In this document: positions 17,563 through 26,619 of the stretch, piece after piece | Numbering within the stretch: position 1 is the stretch's first letter | Layout: the number at the start of each line of letters is the position of its first letter | From: Cohnella sp. CFH 77786 | GTDB lineage: Bacteria > Bacillota > Bacilli > Paenibacillales > Paenibacillaceae | Length of the DNA: 64,000 bases | Assembly: GCF_019400745.1 (NCBI RefSeq) | Contig: NZ_WJIB01000008.1 | Location: 1 to 64,000, forward strand | Direction: 5' to 3' | The notes under the pieces: generated by a model | What the model saw: only the letters and a program-made list of their open reading frames with translations | Told to the model about the DNA's origin: nothing | The model's database searches: none | Position numbers and translations under genes: made by a program

Positions 17563-18217
17563 CGACGTTAAGATCAAAAATACATTTATTAATTGAAAAA
17601 AACCAAAAAAATGGCCTGATTGATGAAAGTTAAATGTATTTATGCTTTAACAACCGAAAATAAAGGGTCTAAGAAAGAAATAAAGGTAATTTTGCTTTTA
17701 GCTCCCAACCGTAACGAGGTTCCTGCCTGGGTTGCCGCCCACCGAGTTGTTGTCCTTTCTGGTTCCTGCGAGTCCGAACTGCTGCATGTCAGAGTTGCTA
17801 CCTTCGGGGTTACTGCCTTCTGGGTTGCTGCCTCTGGGTTGCTGCCTTCTGGGTTGCTACCTTCGGAGTTGCTACCTTCGGAGTTGCTACCTTCCTGGTT
17901 CCTGCCTGTCCGAACTGCTGCCTTCTGGGTTGCTGCCTGTCCGAACTGCTGCCTGTCGGAGTTGCTACTTCTAAGTTGCTGCCTTCCTGGTTCCTGCCTG
18001 CCCGAACTGCTACCTTCTGGGTGCTACCTTCTAAGTTACTGCCTTCCTGGTTCCTGCCCGTCTTGATCGCCGCCGGTCATGGCAGATTCACGCCTCAGAG
18101 TTGGAGCCGGCCGGCTTTCGGTACCATGCTGGTCCATGTCCATCCCGTAACGCCCCGCCGAAGGCGGCATGGGAGATCGACCTTGTTTTCGCGCCAGCAC
18201 TCCCCCTTCGGAATCTC
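17563..18217. other. Intergenic region with A+T-rich start and minisatellite
   Basis: Bases 17563-17700 are A+T-rich without a recognisable gene. From about 17780 to 18055 the sequence is a 15-bp minisatellite (listed separately). An open plus-strand frame spans it, but its protein is only the translated repeat (LLPSELLPSELLP-like) and no ribosome binding site precedes its ATG. Confidence 0.6.
17779..18055. repeat. 15-bp minisatellite
   Basis: Imperfect tandem units of the type GTTGCTGCCTTCTGG / GTTGCTACCTTCGGA, interspersed with variant units containing CCTGGTTCCTGCCTG and CCGAACTGCTGCC. Variation is mostly single-base, as expected for replication slippage. It lies between the IS element and the zinc-resistance operon. 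Confidence 0.85.
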
Positions 18218-18246
18218 TTGACATTTTTCTCTCCAAGCACCATAAT
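18218..18246 (+). promoter_or_regulatory. Sigma-A promoter of the zinc operon
   Basis: TTGACA (18218-18223) and CATAAT (18241-18246) are separated by exactly 17 bases. The regulator's operator follows 3 bases later, covering the transcription start, which suits repression by an ArsR-family sensor. Confidence 0.8.
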
Positions 18247-18249
18247 CCG

Positions 18250-18271
18250 AATATGAGCATATGCTCATATT
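18250..18271. promoter_or_regulatory. ArsR/SmtB-type operator
   Basis: The perfect palindrome ATATGAGCATATGCTCATAT (extended by one more A/T pair on each side) matches the 12-2-12 operators of SmtB/CzrA-family repressors. It lies just downstream of the -10 and about 40 bases before the repressor gene, so autorepression relieved by metal is expected. Confidence 0.88.
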
Positions 18272-18310
18272 GGTGAATAGTTTAACCTTCCTCAAAAAAG
18301 GAGCCTGCCC

Positions 18311-18646
18311 ATGAAACCGTCCGATCATACGTTCCTTGATCCGGAAACGATAGAAACGGTATCCCAAACGTTCAAGGCGCTGGCCGATCCGACACGGATC
18401 AAGCTCCTCTACTTGCTCTCCCAGGAAGAATGCTCCGTGGGACATATCGCGGAGGTGCTGGAGCTGTCGCAGTCGGCCGTCTCCCATCAGCTCGGATTTC
18501 TGCGGAACATCCGGTTGGTCAAACACCGCCGCGAGGGGAACATGCTGTACTACAGCTGCGATGATGGACATGTCATTTCGCTGCTTTACCAGGCGATCCG
18601 CCATACCGAACATTGCGAAGGAGCGAGCGACCATGCGCAGCAATGA
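18311..18646 (+). CDS. czrA: ArsR/SmtB-family metal-sensing repressor (CzrA-like)
   Basis: A 111-aa dimeric winged-helix repressor. The recognition region is [20 protein letters not shown] followed by [17 protein letters not shown]. The alpha-5 zinc/cobalt site is complete: D-x-H, ten residues, then H-x2-H ([18 protein letters not shown]), exactly the CzrA spacing; there is no alpha-3 Cys motif of arsenic or cadmium sensors. AAAAGGAG precedes the ATG. It overlaps the exporter gene by 14 bases. Zn(II) binding should release it from the palindrome upstream and switch on both genes. Confidence 0.92.
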   Translation: MKPSDHTFLDPETIETVSQTFKALADPTRIKLLYLLSQEECSVGHIAEVLELSQSAVSHQLGFLRNIRLVKHRREGNMLYYSCDDGHVISLLYQAIRHTEHCEGASDHAQQ

Positions 18647-19721
18647 CCGCCACGGCCATGATCCCGGTGGACACGGACTCCATACTGGTCACCCCCATGG
18701 GCAAGGACACGATCACGGACAATCCCACGGACAATCCCATGAACATTCCCACGGACACCACCACGGCCATGACCACCACGGCCATCACCACCACGGACAT
18801 CACCACGGACACGGGCACGCGTTTCATCACGGCCATGCCCACGATTTCTCCCGGGATGGAAACCGGAAAGGGCTGACGATCGCCCTGCTGATTACGTCCG
18901 GCATCCTGCTACTCGAATTCATCGGCGGCCTTCTGACGAACAGCCTCGCGCTGCTCTCCGATTCCGGGCATATGCTGAGCGATGCCGGCGCCTTGCTGCT
19001 CAGCCTGGCCGCGATCCGGCTCTCGGCCCGCCCGGCCTCTCCCCGCAAAACCTACGGCTTCCACCGCTTCGAGATTCTGGCCGCGCTCTTCAACGGCGTC
19101 GCGCTTTTCTTGATTGCCGGATTCGTCATTTGGGAAGCCGTGCGCCGTTTTGCCCAGCCCCCGGAAGTAGCGGGCGGCGCCATGACGGCGATCGCGGCCA
19201 TAGGCTTGCTCGCGAACCTGGCAAGCGCCTGGGCGCTCATGCGCAAAGGCGACGTGAAGAACAACGTCAACCTGCGGAGCGCGTACCTGCACGTCATCGG
19301 CGACGCCCTCGGGTCCCTCGGCGCCATTGCAGCCGGGATCCTGATGTCCGCGTTCGGCTGGTACGCCGCTGATCCGATCGTGTCCATCCTCGTTTCCGTT
19401 CTCATTTTGAAAAGCGCCTGGGGCATCATCCGGCACACCGTGCACGTTCTGATGGAAGGGACGCCTGCCTCGGTCGACCGCGGCCTCGTCCAAGAGGCGC
19501 TGCTGGCCATCGACGGGGTGACGGACGTTCACGACCTCCACATTTGGACCATCACGTCCGGATTCGATTCCATGAGCTGCCACGTCCGGACCGACGGCCG
19601 CAGAGACAGCCAGGAGGTGCTGCAGCAAGCGCTCCGGATTCTCGAAGACCGGTTCCATCTCGCGCACGTGACCGTCCAGGTGGAATCCCCGGAGATCGGC
19701 CATGGCGAGATGTGCCGATGA
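18633..19721 (+). CDS. czcD: Cation diffusion facilitator, zinc exporter (CzcD-like)
   Basis: A 362-aa CDF transporter exchanging Zn(II), perhaps Co(II) or Cd(II), for protons at the cytoplasmic membrane. The first 75 residues are a very His-rich cytoplasmic tail (runs such as [19 protein letters not shown]). Six helices follow, with the site A residues in [13 protein letters not shown] (helix 2) and [12 protein letters not shown] (helix 5), then a C-terminal metallochaperone-like domain ([12 protein letters not shown]). AAGGAG lies upstream of ATG 18633, inside the end of czrA. The His tail is longer than usual for the family and probably buffers or feeds metal. Confidence 0.93.
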   Translation: MRSNDRHGHDPGGHGLHTGHPHGQGHDHGQSHGQSHEHSHGHHHGHDHHGHHHHGHHHGHGHAFHHGHAHDFSRDGNRKGLTIALLITSGILLLEFIGGLLTNSLALLSDSGHMLSDAGALLLSLAAIRLSARPASPRKTYGFHRFEILAALFNGVALFLIAGFVIWEAVRRFAQPPEVAGGAMTAIAAIGLLANLASAWALMRKGDVKNNVNLRSAYLHVIGDALGSLGAIAAGILMSAFGWYAADPIVSILVSVLILKSAWGIIRHTVHVLMEGTPASVDRGLVQEALLAIDGVTDVHDLHIWTITSGFDSMSCHVRTDGRRDSQEVLQQALRILEDRFHLAHVTVQVESPEIGHGEMCR

Positions 19722-19807
19722 ATCGCCCGACTCGGTGTCAAGGCGCCTTCGTTCCCACATATAAATAGAGTGGTGAAACTCTGTTTGGGACAGGGGGCTT
19801 GGCCGAT

Positions 19808-21214
19808 ATGGCGCTTAACGGGGAATGGCGGGACTTGGAGGAAGCGATCGGAGTCATCACGGAAATCGCGCAAACGTTCGGTCTCGATTTTTATCCGATG
19901 CGGTATGAGATTTGCCCGTCGGACATCATCTATACTTTCGGAGCCTACGGTATGCCGACGCGTTTCTCGCACTGGAGCTTCGGAAAAACCTTCAATCGCA
20001 TGAAAATGCAGTACGACCTCGGCCTGAGCAAAATTTACGAGCTCGTCATCAATTCCAATCCGTGCTATGCCTTCCTGCTGGAAGGAAATTCGCTCGTGCA
20101 GAACAAGCTGATCGTGGCGCACGTGCTGGCCCACTGCGACTTCTTCAAGAACAACGCCCGGTTCTCGCGGACCAACCGCAACATGGTGGAAAGCATGTCG
20201 GCCGCGGCGGAGCGGATTCGGCAGTATGAAATGGACTTCGGCGCCGATCAGGTGGAGAAGTTCCTCGACGCCGTCATGGCGATCCAGGAGCACGTCGATC
20301 CCGTGCTGCACAAGCCGTACGGGCAGGATAAAAACCGGTATCTGGAATGGCGCCGCAAGGAGGAGAAAGAGCGGAGCGCCCGCGTGCCTCCGCCTTCCCC
20401 GTATGACGATCTGTGGGTGCTCGACGACACGGAGAACGACAAATCGAAGGAATCCGCGAAGCCGGAAACGGCCGATTCCCGCCGGATCCCTCCTCACCCG
20501 GAGAAGGACATCGTCTGGTTCGTCCAGGAATTTTCCCCGGTTCTGGAGGATTGGCAGCGAGACATCATGAGCATGCTGCGCGACGAGATGCTCTACTTCT
20601 GGCCGCAGATCGAAACGAAAATCATGAACGAAGGCTGGGCGACGTTCTGGCATCAGCGAATCATGCGGGAGCTGCCTCTCACGAGCGAGGAGACGATCGA
20701 ATACGCCAAGCTGAATTCCTCGGTCGTACAACCGTCCCGCCATTCGCTCAATCCTTATTATTTGGGGCTCAAGATGTTCGAGGACATCGAGAAACGGTTC
20801 GGCAGGGAACGGATCTTCGAGGTTCGGGAAATGGATTCGGACCCTTCTTTCATCCGCAACTACATGACCAAAGAGCTCGCGGACGATCTCGACCTGTACG
20901 TTTTCGAGAAGAAAGGCCCGGACTGGCAAATTACCGACAAAACCTGGGAAAACGTGCGCGACCAGCTCGTGTTTTCGCGCGTGAACGGCGGCTTCCCGTA
21001 CTTGGAGGTCACGGACGGAGACTGGCAGCGCACCGGGGAACTGTTTATCGCCCATCGTTACGAGGGCGTCGAACTGGACCTGAAATACATGGAACGCACG
21101 CTCCCCTATCTGGTCCAGCTGTGGGGCAAGCCGGTCCACCTGGAAACGGTCCTGGACGGCAAAACGGTCGTTTTCACCTGCGACGGAGTAAAGACTTCCC
21201 GGAAGAACGGTTGA
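19808..21214 (+). CDS. spoVR: SpoVR family protein
   Basis: A 468-aa soluble protein of the SpoVR/YcgB family. In B. subtilis SpoVR is needed for normal spore cortex formation; its biochemistry is not settled. Family segments seen: [57 protein letters not shown], and [22 protein letters not shown] 19808 is preferred to a TTG 9 bases upstream because AGGGGG lies about 10 bases before it. The stop is 9 bases from the convergent GGDEF-EAL gene with no obvious terminator between. prkA, its usual functional partner, is 7 kb away. Confidence 0.92.
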   Translation: MALNGEWRDLEEAIGVITEIAQTFGLDFYPMRYEICPSDIIYTFGAYGMPTRFSHWSFGKTFNRMKMQYDLGLSKIYELVINSNPCYAFLLEGNSLVQNKLIVAHVLAHCDFFKNNARFSRTNRNMVESMSAAAERIRQYEMDFGADQVEKFLDAVMAIQEHVDPVLHKPYGQDKNRYLEWRRKEEKERSARVPPPSPYDDLWVLDDTENDKSKESAKPETADSRRIPPHPEKDIVWFVQEFSPVLEDWQRDIMSMLRDEMLYFWPQIETKIMNEGWATFWHQRIMRELPLTSEETIEYAKLNSSVVQPSRHSLNPYYLGLKMFEDIEKRFGRERIFEVREMDSDPSFIRNYMTKELADDLDLYVFEKKGPDWQITDKTWENVRDQLVFSRVNGGFPYLEVTDGDWQRTGELFIAHRYEGVELDLKYMERTLPYLVQLWGKPVHLETVLDGKTVVFTCDGVKTSRKNG

Positions 21215-21223
21215 TCCGACATA

Positions 21224-23290
21224 TCAGGGCAATTTTGAGCCGCAGAAATAGAGCGTCTCCGCCTGTTCGATCGACAAGGGCCTGCTGAAGTAATATCCTT
21301 GCATACGCCCGCATCCGAAGCTGCGGAGAAACCGGATCTGCTCCTCCGTTTCCACGCCTTCCGCCACGACACCGATCCGAAGGCTGTCCGCCATGGCGAT
21401 GACCGCCTTGATGATCGCCTCCTGATTGGTGTCTTTTTCGATGTCCCGGACGAACGACTGGTCGATTTTCAGCGCGTGGATTTGGAATTTTTTCAGGTAG
21501 CTTAAGGAAGAGTAGCCGGTTCCGAAATCGTCGATCGACAGCTTCACTCCAAGCTCCCGGAGCTGTCCGATTTTCGAAATGATATCGGCTACGCTCTGCA
21601 TGGCGGTGCTTTCCGTGATTTCCAGCGTCAAGCTTCCCGGAGCGAGCCGGGTCTGCAGCAGCGCTTTCTCTACGACCGGAATGAAATTCTCCATCAGCTG
21701 AAGGGCGGAAATGTTCACGCTCACGCCAAGATGGGGAAACCCTTTGCTTTGCCAAATCTTCGTCTGGAGGCACGCGGTTCTGAGCACCCACTCGCCGATG
21801 GGGACGATCAGCCCGGTCTCCTCCGCGATCGGAATCAATTCGGCCGGCGAAACGAAGCCCAGCGTAGGGTGAACCCACCGGAGCAGCGCTTCGAATCCGT
21901 GCAACCCGCAGGTCGCGGCATCCACGATCGGTTGGTAGTGCAGCAGCAGTTCGTCATTCTTCAGGGCGTGGTGCAAGGACTGCTCCAGGAACATTTTGCG
22001 GGCCAACGTCTCATCGAGCTTGGGACTGAACGATTGGAAGTTGTTTTTTCCTTTCTCCTTGGCCAAATACATCGCTTGATCGGCCTGCTTGAGCAAGGTT
22101 GCCGTGTCCGTGCCGGCATCCGGATACACGCTGACGCCGATGCTGGTCGTTACCATCAATTCCAGATGGAACAGCTTCACGGGTCTTTGGAACGTATCCA
22201 GAATTCGGCGGACCCTCCGGTAGATGTGCTCCTGGTTTCTCATTCCGTTCAGCACGATGGCGAACTCGTCCCCGCCCTGGCGGGAAACGACGTCGTCCGG
22301 GTGCAGGACGTCCTTGAGCCGCCTCGCGATGACCTGAAGCAGCTGGTCGCCCACATCATGGCCCAGCGAGTCGTTAATGAGCTTAAACCGGTCCAAATCG
22401 AGATACAAAACGGCCGCCTTCTCTCCATTCGCCTTGGCCCGGGCGATCGCGGCCTCCAGCTTCTCCTTGAACAGCAGCCGGTTCGGCAGTCCCGTCAAAG
22501 AATCGTGGAACGCCATATGGTGCAGGCGCTCCTCGATTTTTTTGCGTTCGGTAATGTCGGTGACGACGCCTTCCAAGCGGATCAATTCGCCGGAAGCGTC
22601 CAGAACCGGCATGGCGTTATCCTCGATCCACCGGATCTCCCCGTTCGCATGAAAAATCCGGTATTCGTTATGCAGCGTCTTGCCTGCCCTTAGATCGATC
22701 TGCGACGCTTCTACGCGGCCAAGATCGTCCGGGTGGATGACGCTTTTCCAAAAATCCGGTTGGACATACTGCTCCACGGTCACTCCGTAAATTTGCTCGC
22801 AGGCGGAGGAGACATAGATGCATTTCTTTTCTTTCACGTCATACGACCATACCAGGATGTCCAGGTTGGCGAAAATGTTCTGCAGCTGGTTCCGAAACTC
22901 CGACAGCTCGCGATGGACCCGATTCGACTCGGTCATGTTCTTCGAAATGCCGATGACGCCGCAAGTATGGCCGCTCGCGACGATCGGAGCCGCGGTGACG
23001 AGCACTTCGATGGCATGCCCGTCTTTGTGAAGCAGGGTCAACTCCATTTGCTGCGGGGTACCCGTTAACGTTTTCCGGAAAGCCGCCATCACCCTATCCA
23101 AGTCTTTCTCAGGGATCAGCAGGGTAAACGGCTTGCCCGCCAGCTCTTCCTTCGCGTATCCGATCATTTCGGTCGCGGCCCGATTGGCTAACAGGAAACG
23201 GCCCTCCGGATCGATGGCGTAGCTCGCGTCCGGATTATAGTCGAACAGGGACCGGTAGGCCTCGTACCATTCATGGACATTTTTCGTCAT
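21224..23290 (-). CDS. PAS-PAS-GGDEF-EAL cyclic-di-GMP protein
   Basis: A 688-aa cytosolic protein with two PAS domains (about 10-125 and 135-255), a GGDEF diguanylate cyclase domain (about 260-425) and an EAL phosphodiesterase domain (about 435-685). The cyclase signature is intact (SRQGGDEFAIVL). The residues where an inhibitory RxxD would sit read HPDD, so product inhibition is unlikely. The EAL motif (GFEALLRWVHP) and the metal-binding DDFGTGYSSL segment are intact, so both activities are possible. No membrane helix is seen; the PAS domains probably sense redox, gas or a small ligand. Confidence 0.93.
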   Translation of the reverse strand: MTKNVHEWYEAYRSLFDYNPDASYAIDPEGRFLLANRAATEMIGYAKEELAGKPFTLLIPEKDLDRVMAAFRKTLTGTPQQMELTLLHKDGHAIEVLVTAAPIVASGHTCGVIGISKNMTESNRVHRELSEFRNQLQNIFANLDILVWSYDVKEKKCIYVSSACEQIYGVTVEQYVQPDFWKSVIHPDDLGRVEASQIDLRAGKTLHNEYRIFHANGEIRWIEDNAMPVLDASGELIRLEGVVTDITERKKIEERLHHMAFHDSLTGLPNRLLFKEKLEAAIARAKANGEKAAVLYLDLDRFKLINDSLGHDVGDQLLQVIARRLKDVLHPDDVVSRQGGDEFAIVLNGMRNQEHIYRRVRRILDTFQRPVKLFHLELMVTTSIGVSVYPDAGTDTATLLKQADQAMYLAKEKGKNNFQSFSPKLDETLARKMFLEQSLHHALKNDELLLHYQPIVDAATCGLHGFEALLRWVHPTLGFVSPAELIPIAEETGLIVPIGEWVLRTACLQTKIWQSKGFPHLGVSVNISALQLMENFIPVVEKALLQTRLAPGSLTLEITESTAMQSVADIISKIGQLRELGVKLSIDDFGTGYSSLSYLKKFQIHALKIDQSFVRDIEKDTNQEAIIKAVIAMADSLRIGVVAEGVETEEQIRFLRSFGCGRMQGYYFSRPLSIEQAETLYFCGSKLP

Positions 23291-23440
23291 GTTGCGAAAC
23301 TCCCCGGGTGAAGTGTCGTTATCCTTCTATGTCTTTTCGACGCCGCGCCGCATTCCCCTTCTCGATCGGGCATTTTCGGATGCGTAAACGAGGAGGGATT
23401 GGTTTACCCTAATCCTGATTCACGGAAAGGAGTGGGAAAC

Positions 23441-24325
23441 ATGGCAAACGAACCCCGGCAAAGCGCCCCCCAGCGGCCGAGTTCTTTCCCGGAGCAGCAC
23501 CAGGACCGGCAGCCCGGTCTGGAGAAAGACATGAACCCGGTGCCGGAATCGGAATCCCCCGTTTATCGCCCGGCGGGCAAACTGAAAGGCAAAGCGGCAC
23601 TCATCAGCGGCGGGGACAGCGGCATCGGCCGAGCGGTCGCCATCGCCTACGCGAAGGAAGGCGCGGATGTGGCCATCCTCTATTTGAACGAAGAGGTGGA
23701 TGCCCGGGAGACGATGAAGCAAGTCGAATCCGAAGGCCGGAGATGTCTTCTGCTGGAAGGCGACGTCGGGGACCCGCGGTTCTGCGCGAGCGCAGTCGAC
23801 CAAACGGTCAAAACGTTCGGCAGATTGGACATCGTCGTCAACAATGCCGCGGAACAGCATCCGCAGGACAAGCTGGAGCAGATCACGCCCCAGCAGCTGG
23901 AACGCACGTTCCGCACGAACGTATTCGGCATGTTCTATTTGACCCAGGCGGCTCTGCCTCACTTATCCTCCGGGGCATGCATCATCAACACGACCTCGAT
24001 TACGGCGTACAAAGGCTTCTCCACGCTGCTGGACTATTCCGCCAGCAAGGGAGCGATGGTCGCCTTCACCCGCTCCTTGTCCATGAATTTGGTCGGACAA
24101 GGAATACGCGTCAACTCGGTGGCGCCGGGTCCGATTTGGACGCCGCTGATTCCGTCCACCTTCGACGCGAAGGCGGTAGCGAAGTTCGGCTCGGACACGC
24201 CGATGAAACGCGCCGGCCAACCGGACGAGCTGGCACCGGCTTACGTGTACCTGGCCTGCGAAGATTCCTCCTACATGTCGGGCCAGACGCTTCACATTAA
24301 CGGAGGCGAAATCGTAAACGGGTAA
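23441..24325 (+). CDS. SDR family oxidoreductase (YhdF/general stress type)
   Basis: A 294-aa NAD(P)-dependent short-chain dehydrogenase. After a Pro-rich N-terminal extension of about 45 residues typical of the YhdF/YdaD/GsiB-neighbour group comes the Rossmann motif SGGDSGIGRAVAIAYAKEGAD, NNAAEQHPQ, the catalytic Ser in NTTSITAYKG and Tyr-x3-Lys in YSASKGAM, then GPIWTPLIPSTF. AAAGGAG precedes ATG 23441 by 7 bases. B. subtilis relatives are sigma-B general stress proteins, but I see no sigma-B promoter here. The substrate is unknown. Confidence 0.9.
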   Translation: MANEPRQSAPQRPSSFPEQHQDRQPGLEKDMNPVPESESPVYRPAGKLKGKAALISGGDSGIGRAVAIAYAKEGADVAILYLNEEVDARETMKQVESEGRRCLLLEGDVGDPRFCASAVDQTVKTFGRLDIVVNNAAEQHPQDKLEQITPQQLERTFRTNVFGMFYLTQAALPHLSSGACIINTTSITAYKGFSTLLDYSASKGAMVAFTRSLSMNLVGQGIRVNSVAPGPIWTPLIPSTFDAKAVAKFGSDTPMKRAGQPDELAPAYVYLACEDSSYMSGQTLHINGGEIVNG

Positions 24326-24340
24326 CCGCGGCATGCTTAA

Positions 24341-24870
24341 GCCGGTTTTTTCCGGGCTGCAGCGGTGAAAAGTATCGTACCAGGCGCTGTGGCCGGGTTT
24401 TTCCGGGCTGCATCTGTGAAATGTACCGTGTGGGGCGCTGTAAGCGGGTTTTTCCGGGCTGCATCTGTGAAATGTACCGTGCGGGGCGCTGTAGCCGGGT
24501 TTTTCCGGGCTGCAGCGGTGAAATGTACCGTGCGGGGCGCTGTAGCCGGGTTTTTCCGGGCTGCAGCGGTGAAATGTACCGTGCGGGGCGCTGTAGCCGG
24601 GTTTTTCCGGGCTGCATCTGTGAAATGTACCGTGCGGGGCGCTGTAGCCGGGTTTTTCCGGGCTGCATCTGTGAAATGTACCGTGCGGGGCGCTGTAGCC
24701 GCGTTTTTCCGGGCTGCATCTGTGAAATGTACCGTGCGGGGCGCTGTAGCCGGGTTTTTCCGGGCTGCATCTGTAAAATGTACCGTGCGGGCGCTGTAGC
24801 CGGGTTTTTCCGGGCTGCATCTGTAAAATGTACCGTGCGGGGCGCTGTAGCCGGGTTTTTCCGGGCTGCA
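24341..24870. repeat. 51-bp tandem array, about 10.5 units
   Basis: Eleven copies of the core CCGGGTTTTTCCGGGCTGCA (first copy degenerate), spaced 51 bp with one 50-bp unit. Between cores lies a segment of the type GTGAAATGTACCGTGCGG, with only a few variants (CAGCGG or CATCTG at its start). The flanks of the core (GGCGCT-x-TA before, GCG after) recur in a second array at 54965-55256 with a different middle. The core can form a small CCGG/CCGG hairpin on either strand. Confidence 0.93.
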
Positions 24871-25024
24871 TGAGGCGAATATGCTCTTCCCAAGTCCTCT
24901 AGTCGGTTTGATCGTCTTACCCCGCTGTCCGGAAGTCGGATTGCGGGTCTACCGTTGCCTAAAGCCGAAGGCTCTTTCTGCCGACGGAGATTTTGCCGCA
25001 AACAAGCGGTCTTCAACACTTACA

Positions 25025-25051
25025 AAGCCGGCATCACGGGGATGCCGGCTT
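25025..25051. terminator. Perfect hairpin between array and MATE gene
   Basis: AAGCCGGCAT pairs perfectly with ATGCCGGCTT around a 7-base loop. It is flanked by only short T runs on each strand, so it would be a weak bidirectional terminator; the MATE gene ends 137 bases away on the minus strand. Confidence 0.5.
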
Positions 25052-25187
25052 CTTCAAAGATCGATGTAACATTTCAAAATTAGCTCTTCAACACGTTAAT
25101 GTCCTGGTCGTGCTCGGCCGTCTTTTTAAGCAAATACGGGAGGGAATCCGCGCGCGTACTTCACTTGATGCCACTCGATGCCGGCCA

Positions 25188-26549
25188 TCAATGAGAAGGA
25201 GTCGCTTCCTTGAGCCGTACCGCGGTGAAATCCGTACGGTAGTATCGGACCATCACGGCGGTGCCCAGCACGGTAAGGAAGGCGTACAAAGCCAGCCAGG
25301 CGCCAACGCTTCCGCCATCCAGCACGTTGACGAACAGGTAAGTGAGCGGGACGAACAACGCCCAACTGCAGAGGAGCGAAGCCTTCATCAGGAACGAAGT
25401 ATCGCCGATTCCCCGCAGGCCGCCGGCATAGAAATTGTAGAAGCCGTCGAAGATTTGCAGGTAAGCCGAAATCGAAATGAGGTAAGCCGCCAGTTCGGCG
25501 ACCGCCGCGTCGTCCGTGTAGATGCCTGCGATCGGCTCCGCCCAGATCATTTCGACCGTCCCCAGCAGAATGAGGAACAGCGTTCCGAGAATCGCCGTAT
25601 GCGTGCCCGACCGCCTGGCTTCCCGCGGTTTCTTGCTGCCGATCCCTTGCCCCACCAGTATCGTGGCGGTCGAACCGAACGCGAACGCCGGCATGAAGCC
25701 GAACGACATGACGCTGAGCGAAACTTCGTTGGCGGCAAGCGGGACTTCCCCGAGCCGAATGACGAAGGCCGTGAAAATAAACATCGAGATGCTCATCGAA
25801 AATTCCATCAAGCCCAATTTCCCGCTTTCGCGGCCGATCAACCCCAGCTCCGCGACGTCCGGCTTCGGCAGCGTGCGCGTTCCGAACTTGCGGTGCATGG
25901 GCCCCCAGAAAACGGCCAAGCAGACGATAAGCCCGGCCGCCTCGCCGATCAGCATCGCGGCGCCGGCCCCACGCAGCCCCAGCTCCGGCAACCCCCAATG
26001 CCCATACGTCAGTCCGTAGGTTAAACCGATGATGATCATATTGGCGACGATGGAGATGATCATCGAGATGCGCGTATCCCCGACGCCCCGGAAAAAACCG
26101 TGGAACACGAAGCTGATCATGCCGATGGCCATTGCGTAAAACCGTAGCTCCAGGTACGCTTCACCCGCCGCGATCAGCGACGGGGATCCGCCCGTTCCTT
26201 TCAGGATCAACCCTGCTGCCAGCCATCCGGCCAACGTGATGAAGGCCCCTACGCCCAGGCTGACGGCCAAAGCCGTGTAAGTGCGCCGAATCCCTTTGGG
26301 CATCTCGCCGGAACCGTAGTTTTGAGCGACCAAGTAGTTGATCGAATGGCCGATCCCCGAAAAAACGGCAAACACGTTGTACATGATAATGTTGGAAACG
26401 CCGACGACTCCGATGATCAGGGCGCCCAAATCTCCGACCATGATCAGACATATCGTTCCCGTAATCGTTTGCGTGGCGAAAGCGAACAAGGAGGGCAAAG
26501 CCAGCACGATGATCTTCTTCCATTGGCGAAGCAGTTCCATCACGAACAT
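25188..26549 (-). CDS. MATE family efflux transporter
   Basis: A 453-aa, 12-helix membrane exporter of the multidrug and toxin extrusion family, normally driven by sodium or protons. Two homologous six-helix halves are visible: the first begins IIVLALPSLFAFATQTITGT and contains FRGVGDTRISMI, the second contains GVLA-like LGEVPLAANEVSLSVMSFGF and GLRGIGDTSFLMK. AAGGACGG precedes the ATG closely; an in-frame ATG three codons on is possible. It appears to be a single-gene unit. Substrates cannot be predicted. Confidence 0.9.
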   Translation of the reverse strand: MFVMELLRQWKKIIVLALPSLFAFATQTITGTICLIMVGDLGALIIGVVGVSNIIMYNVFAVFSGIGHSINYLVAQNYGSGEMPKGIRRTYTALAVSLGVGAFITLAGWLAAGLILKGTGGSPSLIAAGEAYLELRFYAMAIGMISFVFHGFFRGVGDTRISMIISIVANMIIIGLTYGLTYGHWGLPELGLRGAGAAMLIGEAAGLIVCLAVFWGPMHRKFGTRTLPKPDVAELGLIGRESGKLGLMEFSMSISMFIFTAFVIRLGEVPLAANEVSLSVMSFGFMPAFAFGSTATILVGQGIGSKKPREARRSGTHTAILGTLFLILLGTVEMIWAEPIAGIYTDDAAVAELAAYLISISAYLQIFDGFYNFYAGGLRGIGDTSFLMKASLLCSWALFVPLTYLFVNVLDGGSVGAWLALYAFLTVLGTAVMVRYYRTDFTAVRLKEATPSH

Positions 26550-26619
26550 CCGTCCTTCTCTCTACCGGATGTTCCCATTCTGACCCGGAGAAGGATCGAT
26601 GTCAATCGAAGGTTCGCCT

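Larger units (their letters stand above)
24326..25187. other. 862-bp convergent intergenic region dominated by a tandem array
   Basis: The region between the convergent SDR and MATE genes holds the 51-bp array (24341-24870), a perfect hairpin at 25025-25051 and otherwise nothing I recognise. Several frames stay open across the array on both strands only because the unit length is 51 (3 x 17) and has no stop in those frames; none has a credible start or ribosome binding site. Confidence 0.7.

Noticed and set aside
17620..18066. 148-codon Leu/Pro/Cys-rich frame
   Set aside because: It is the translated 15-bp minisatellite. No Shine-Dalgarno precedes the ATG and unit-length variants would shift the frame.
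24297..25019. Repetitive proteins of 144-302 aa in several frames over the 51-bp array
   Set aside because: Three or more frames are open on both strands simply because a 51-bp unit without stops keeps every frame open. None has a start signal, and the frames disagree about which is real.
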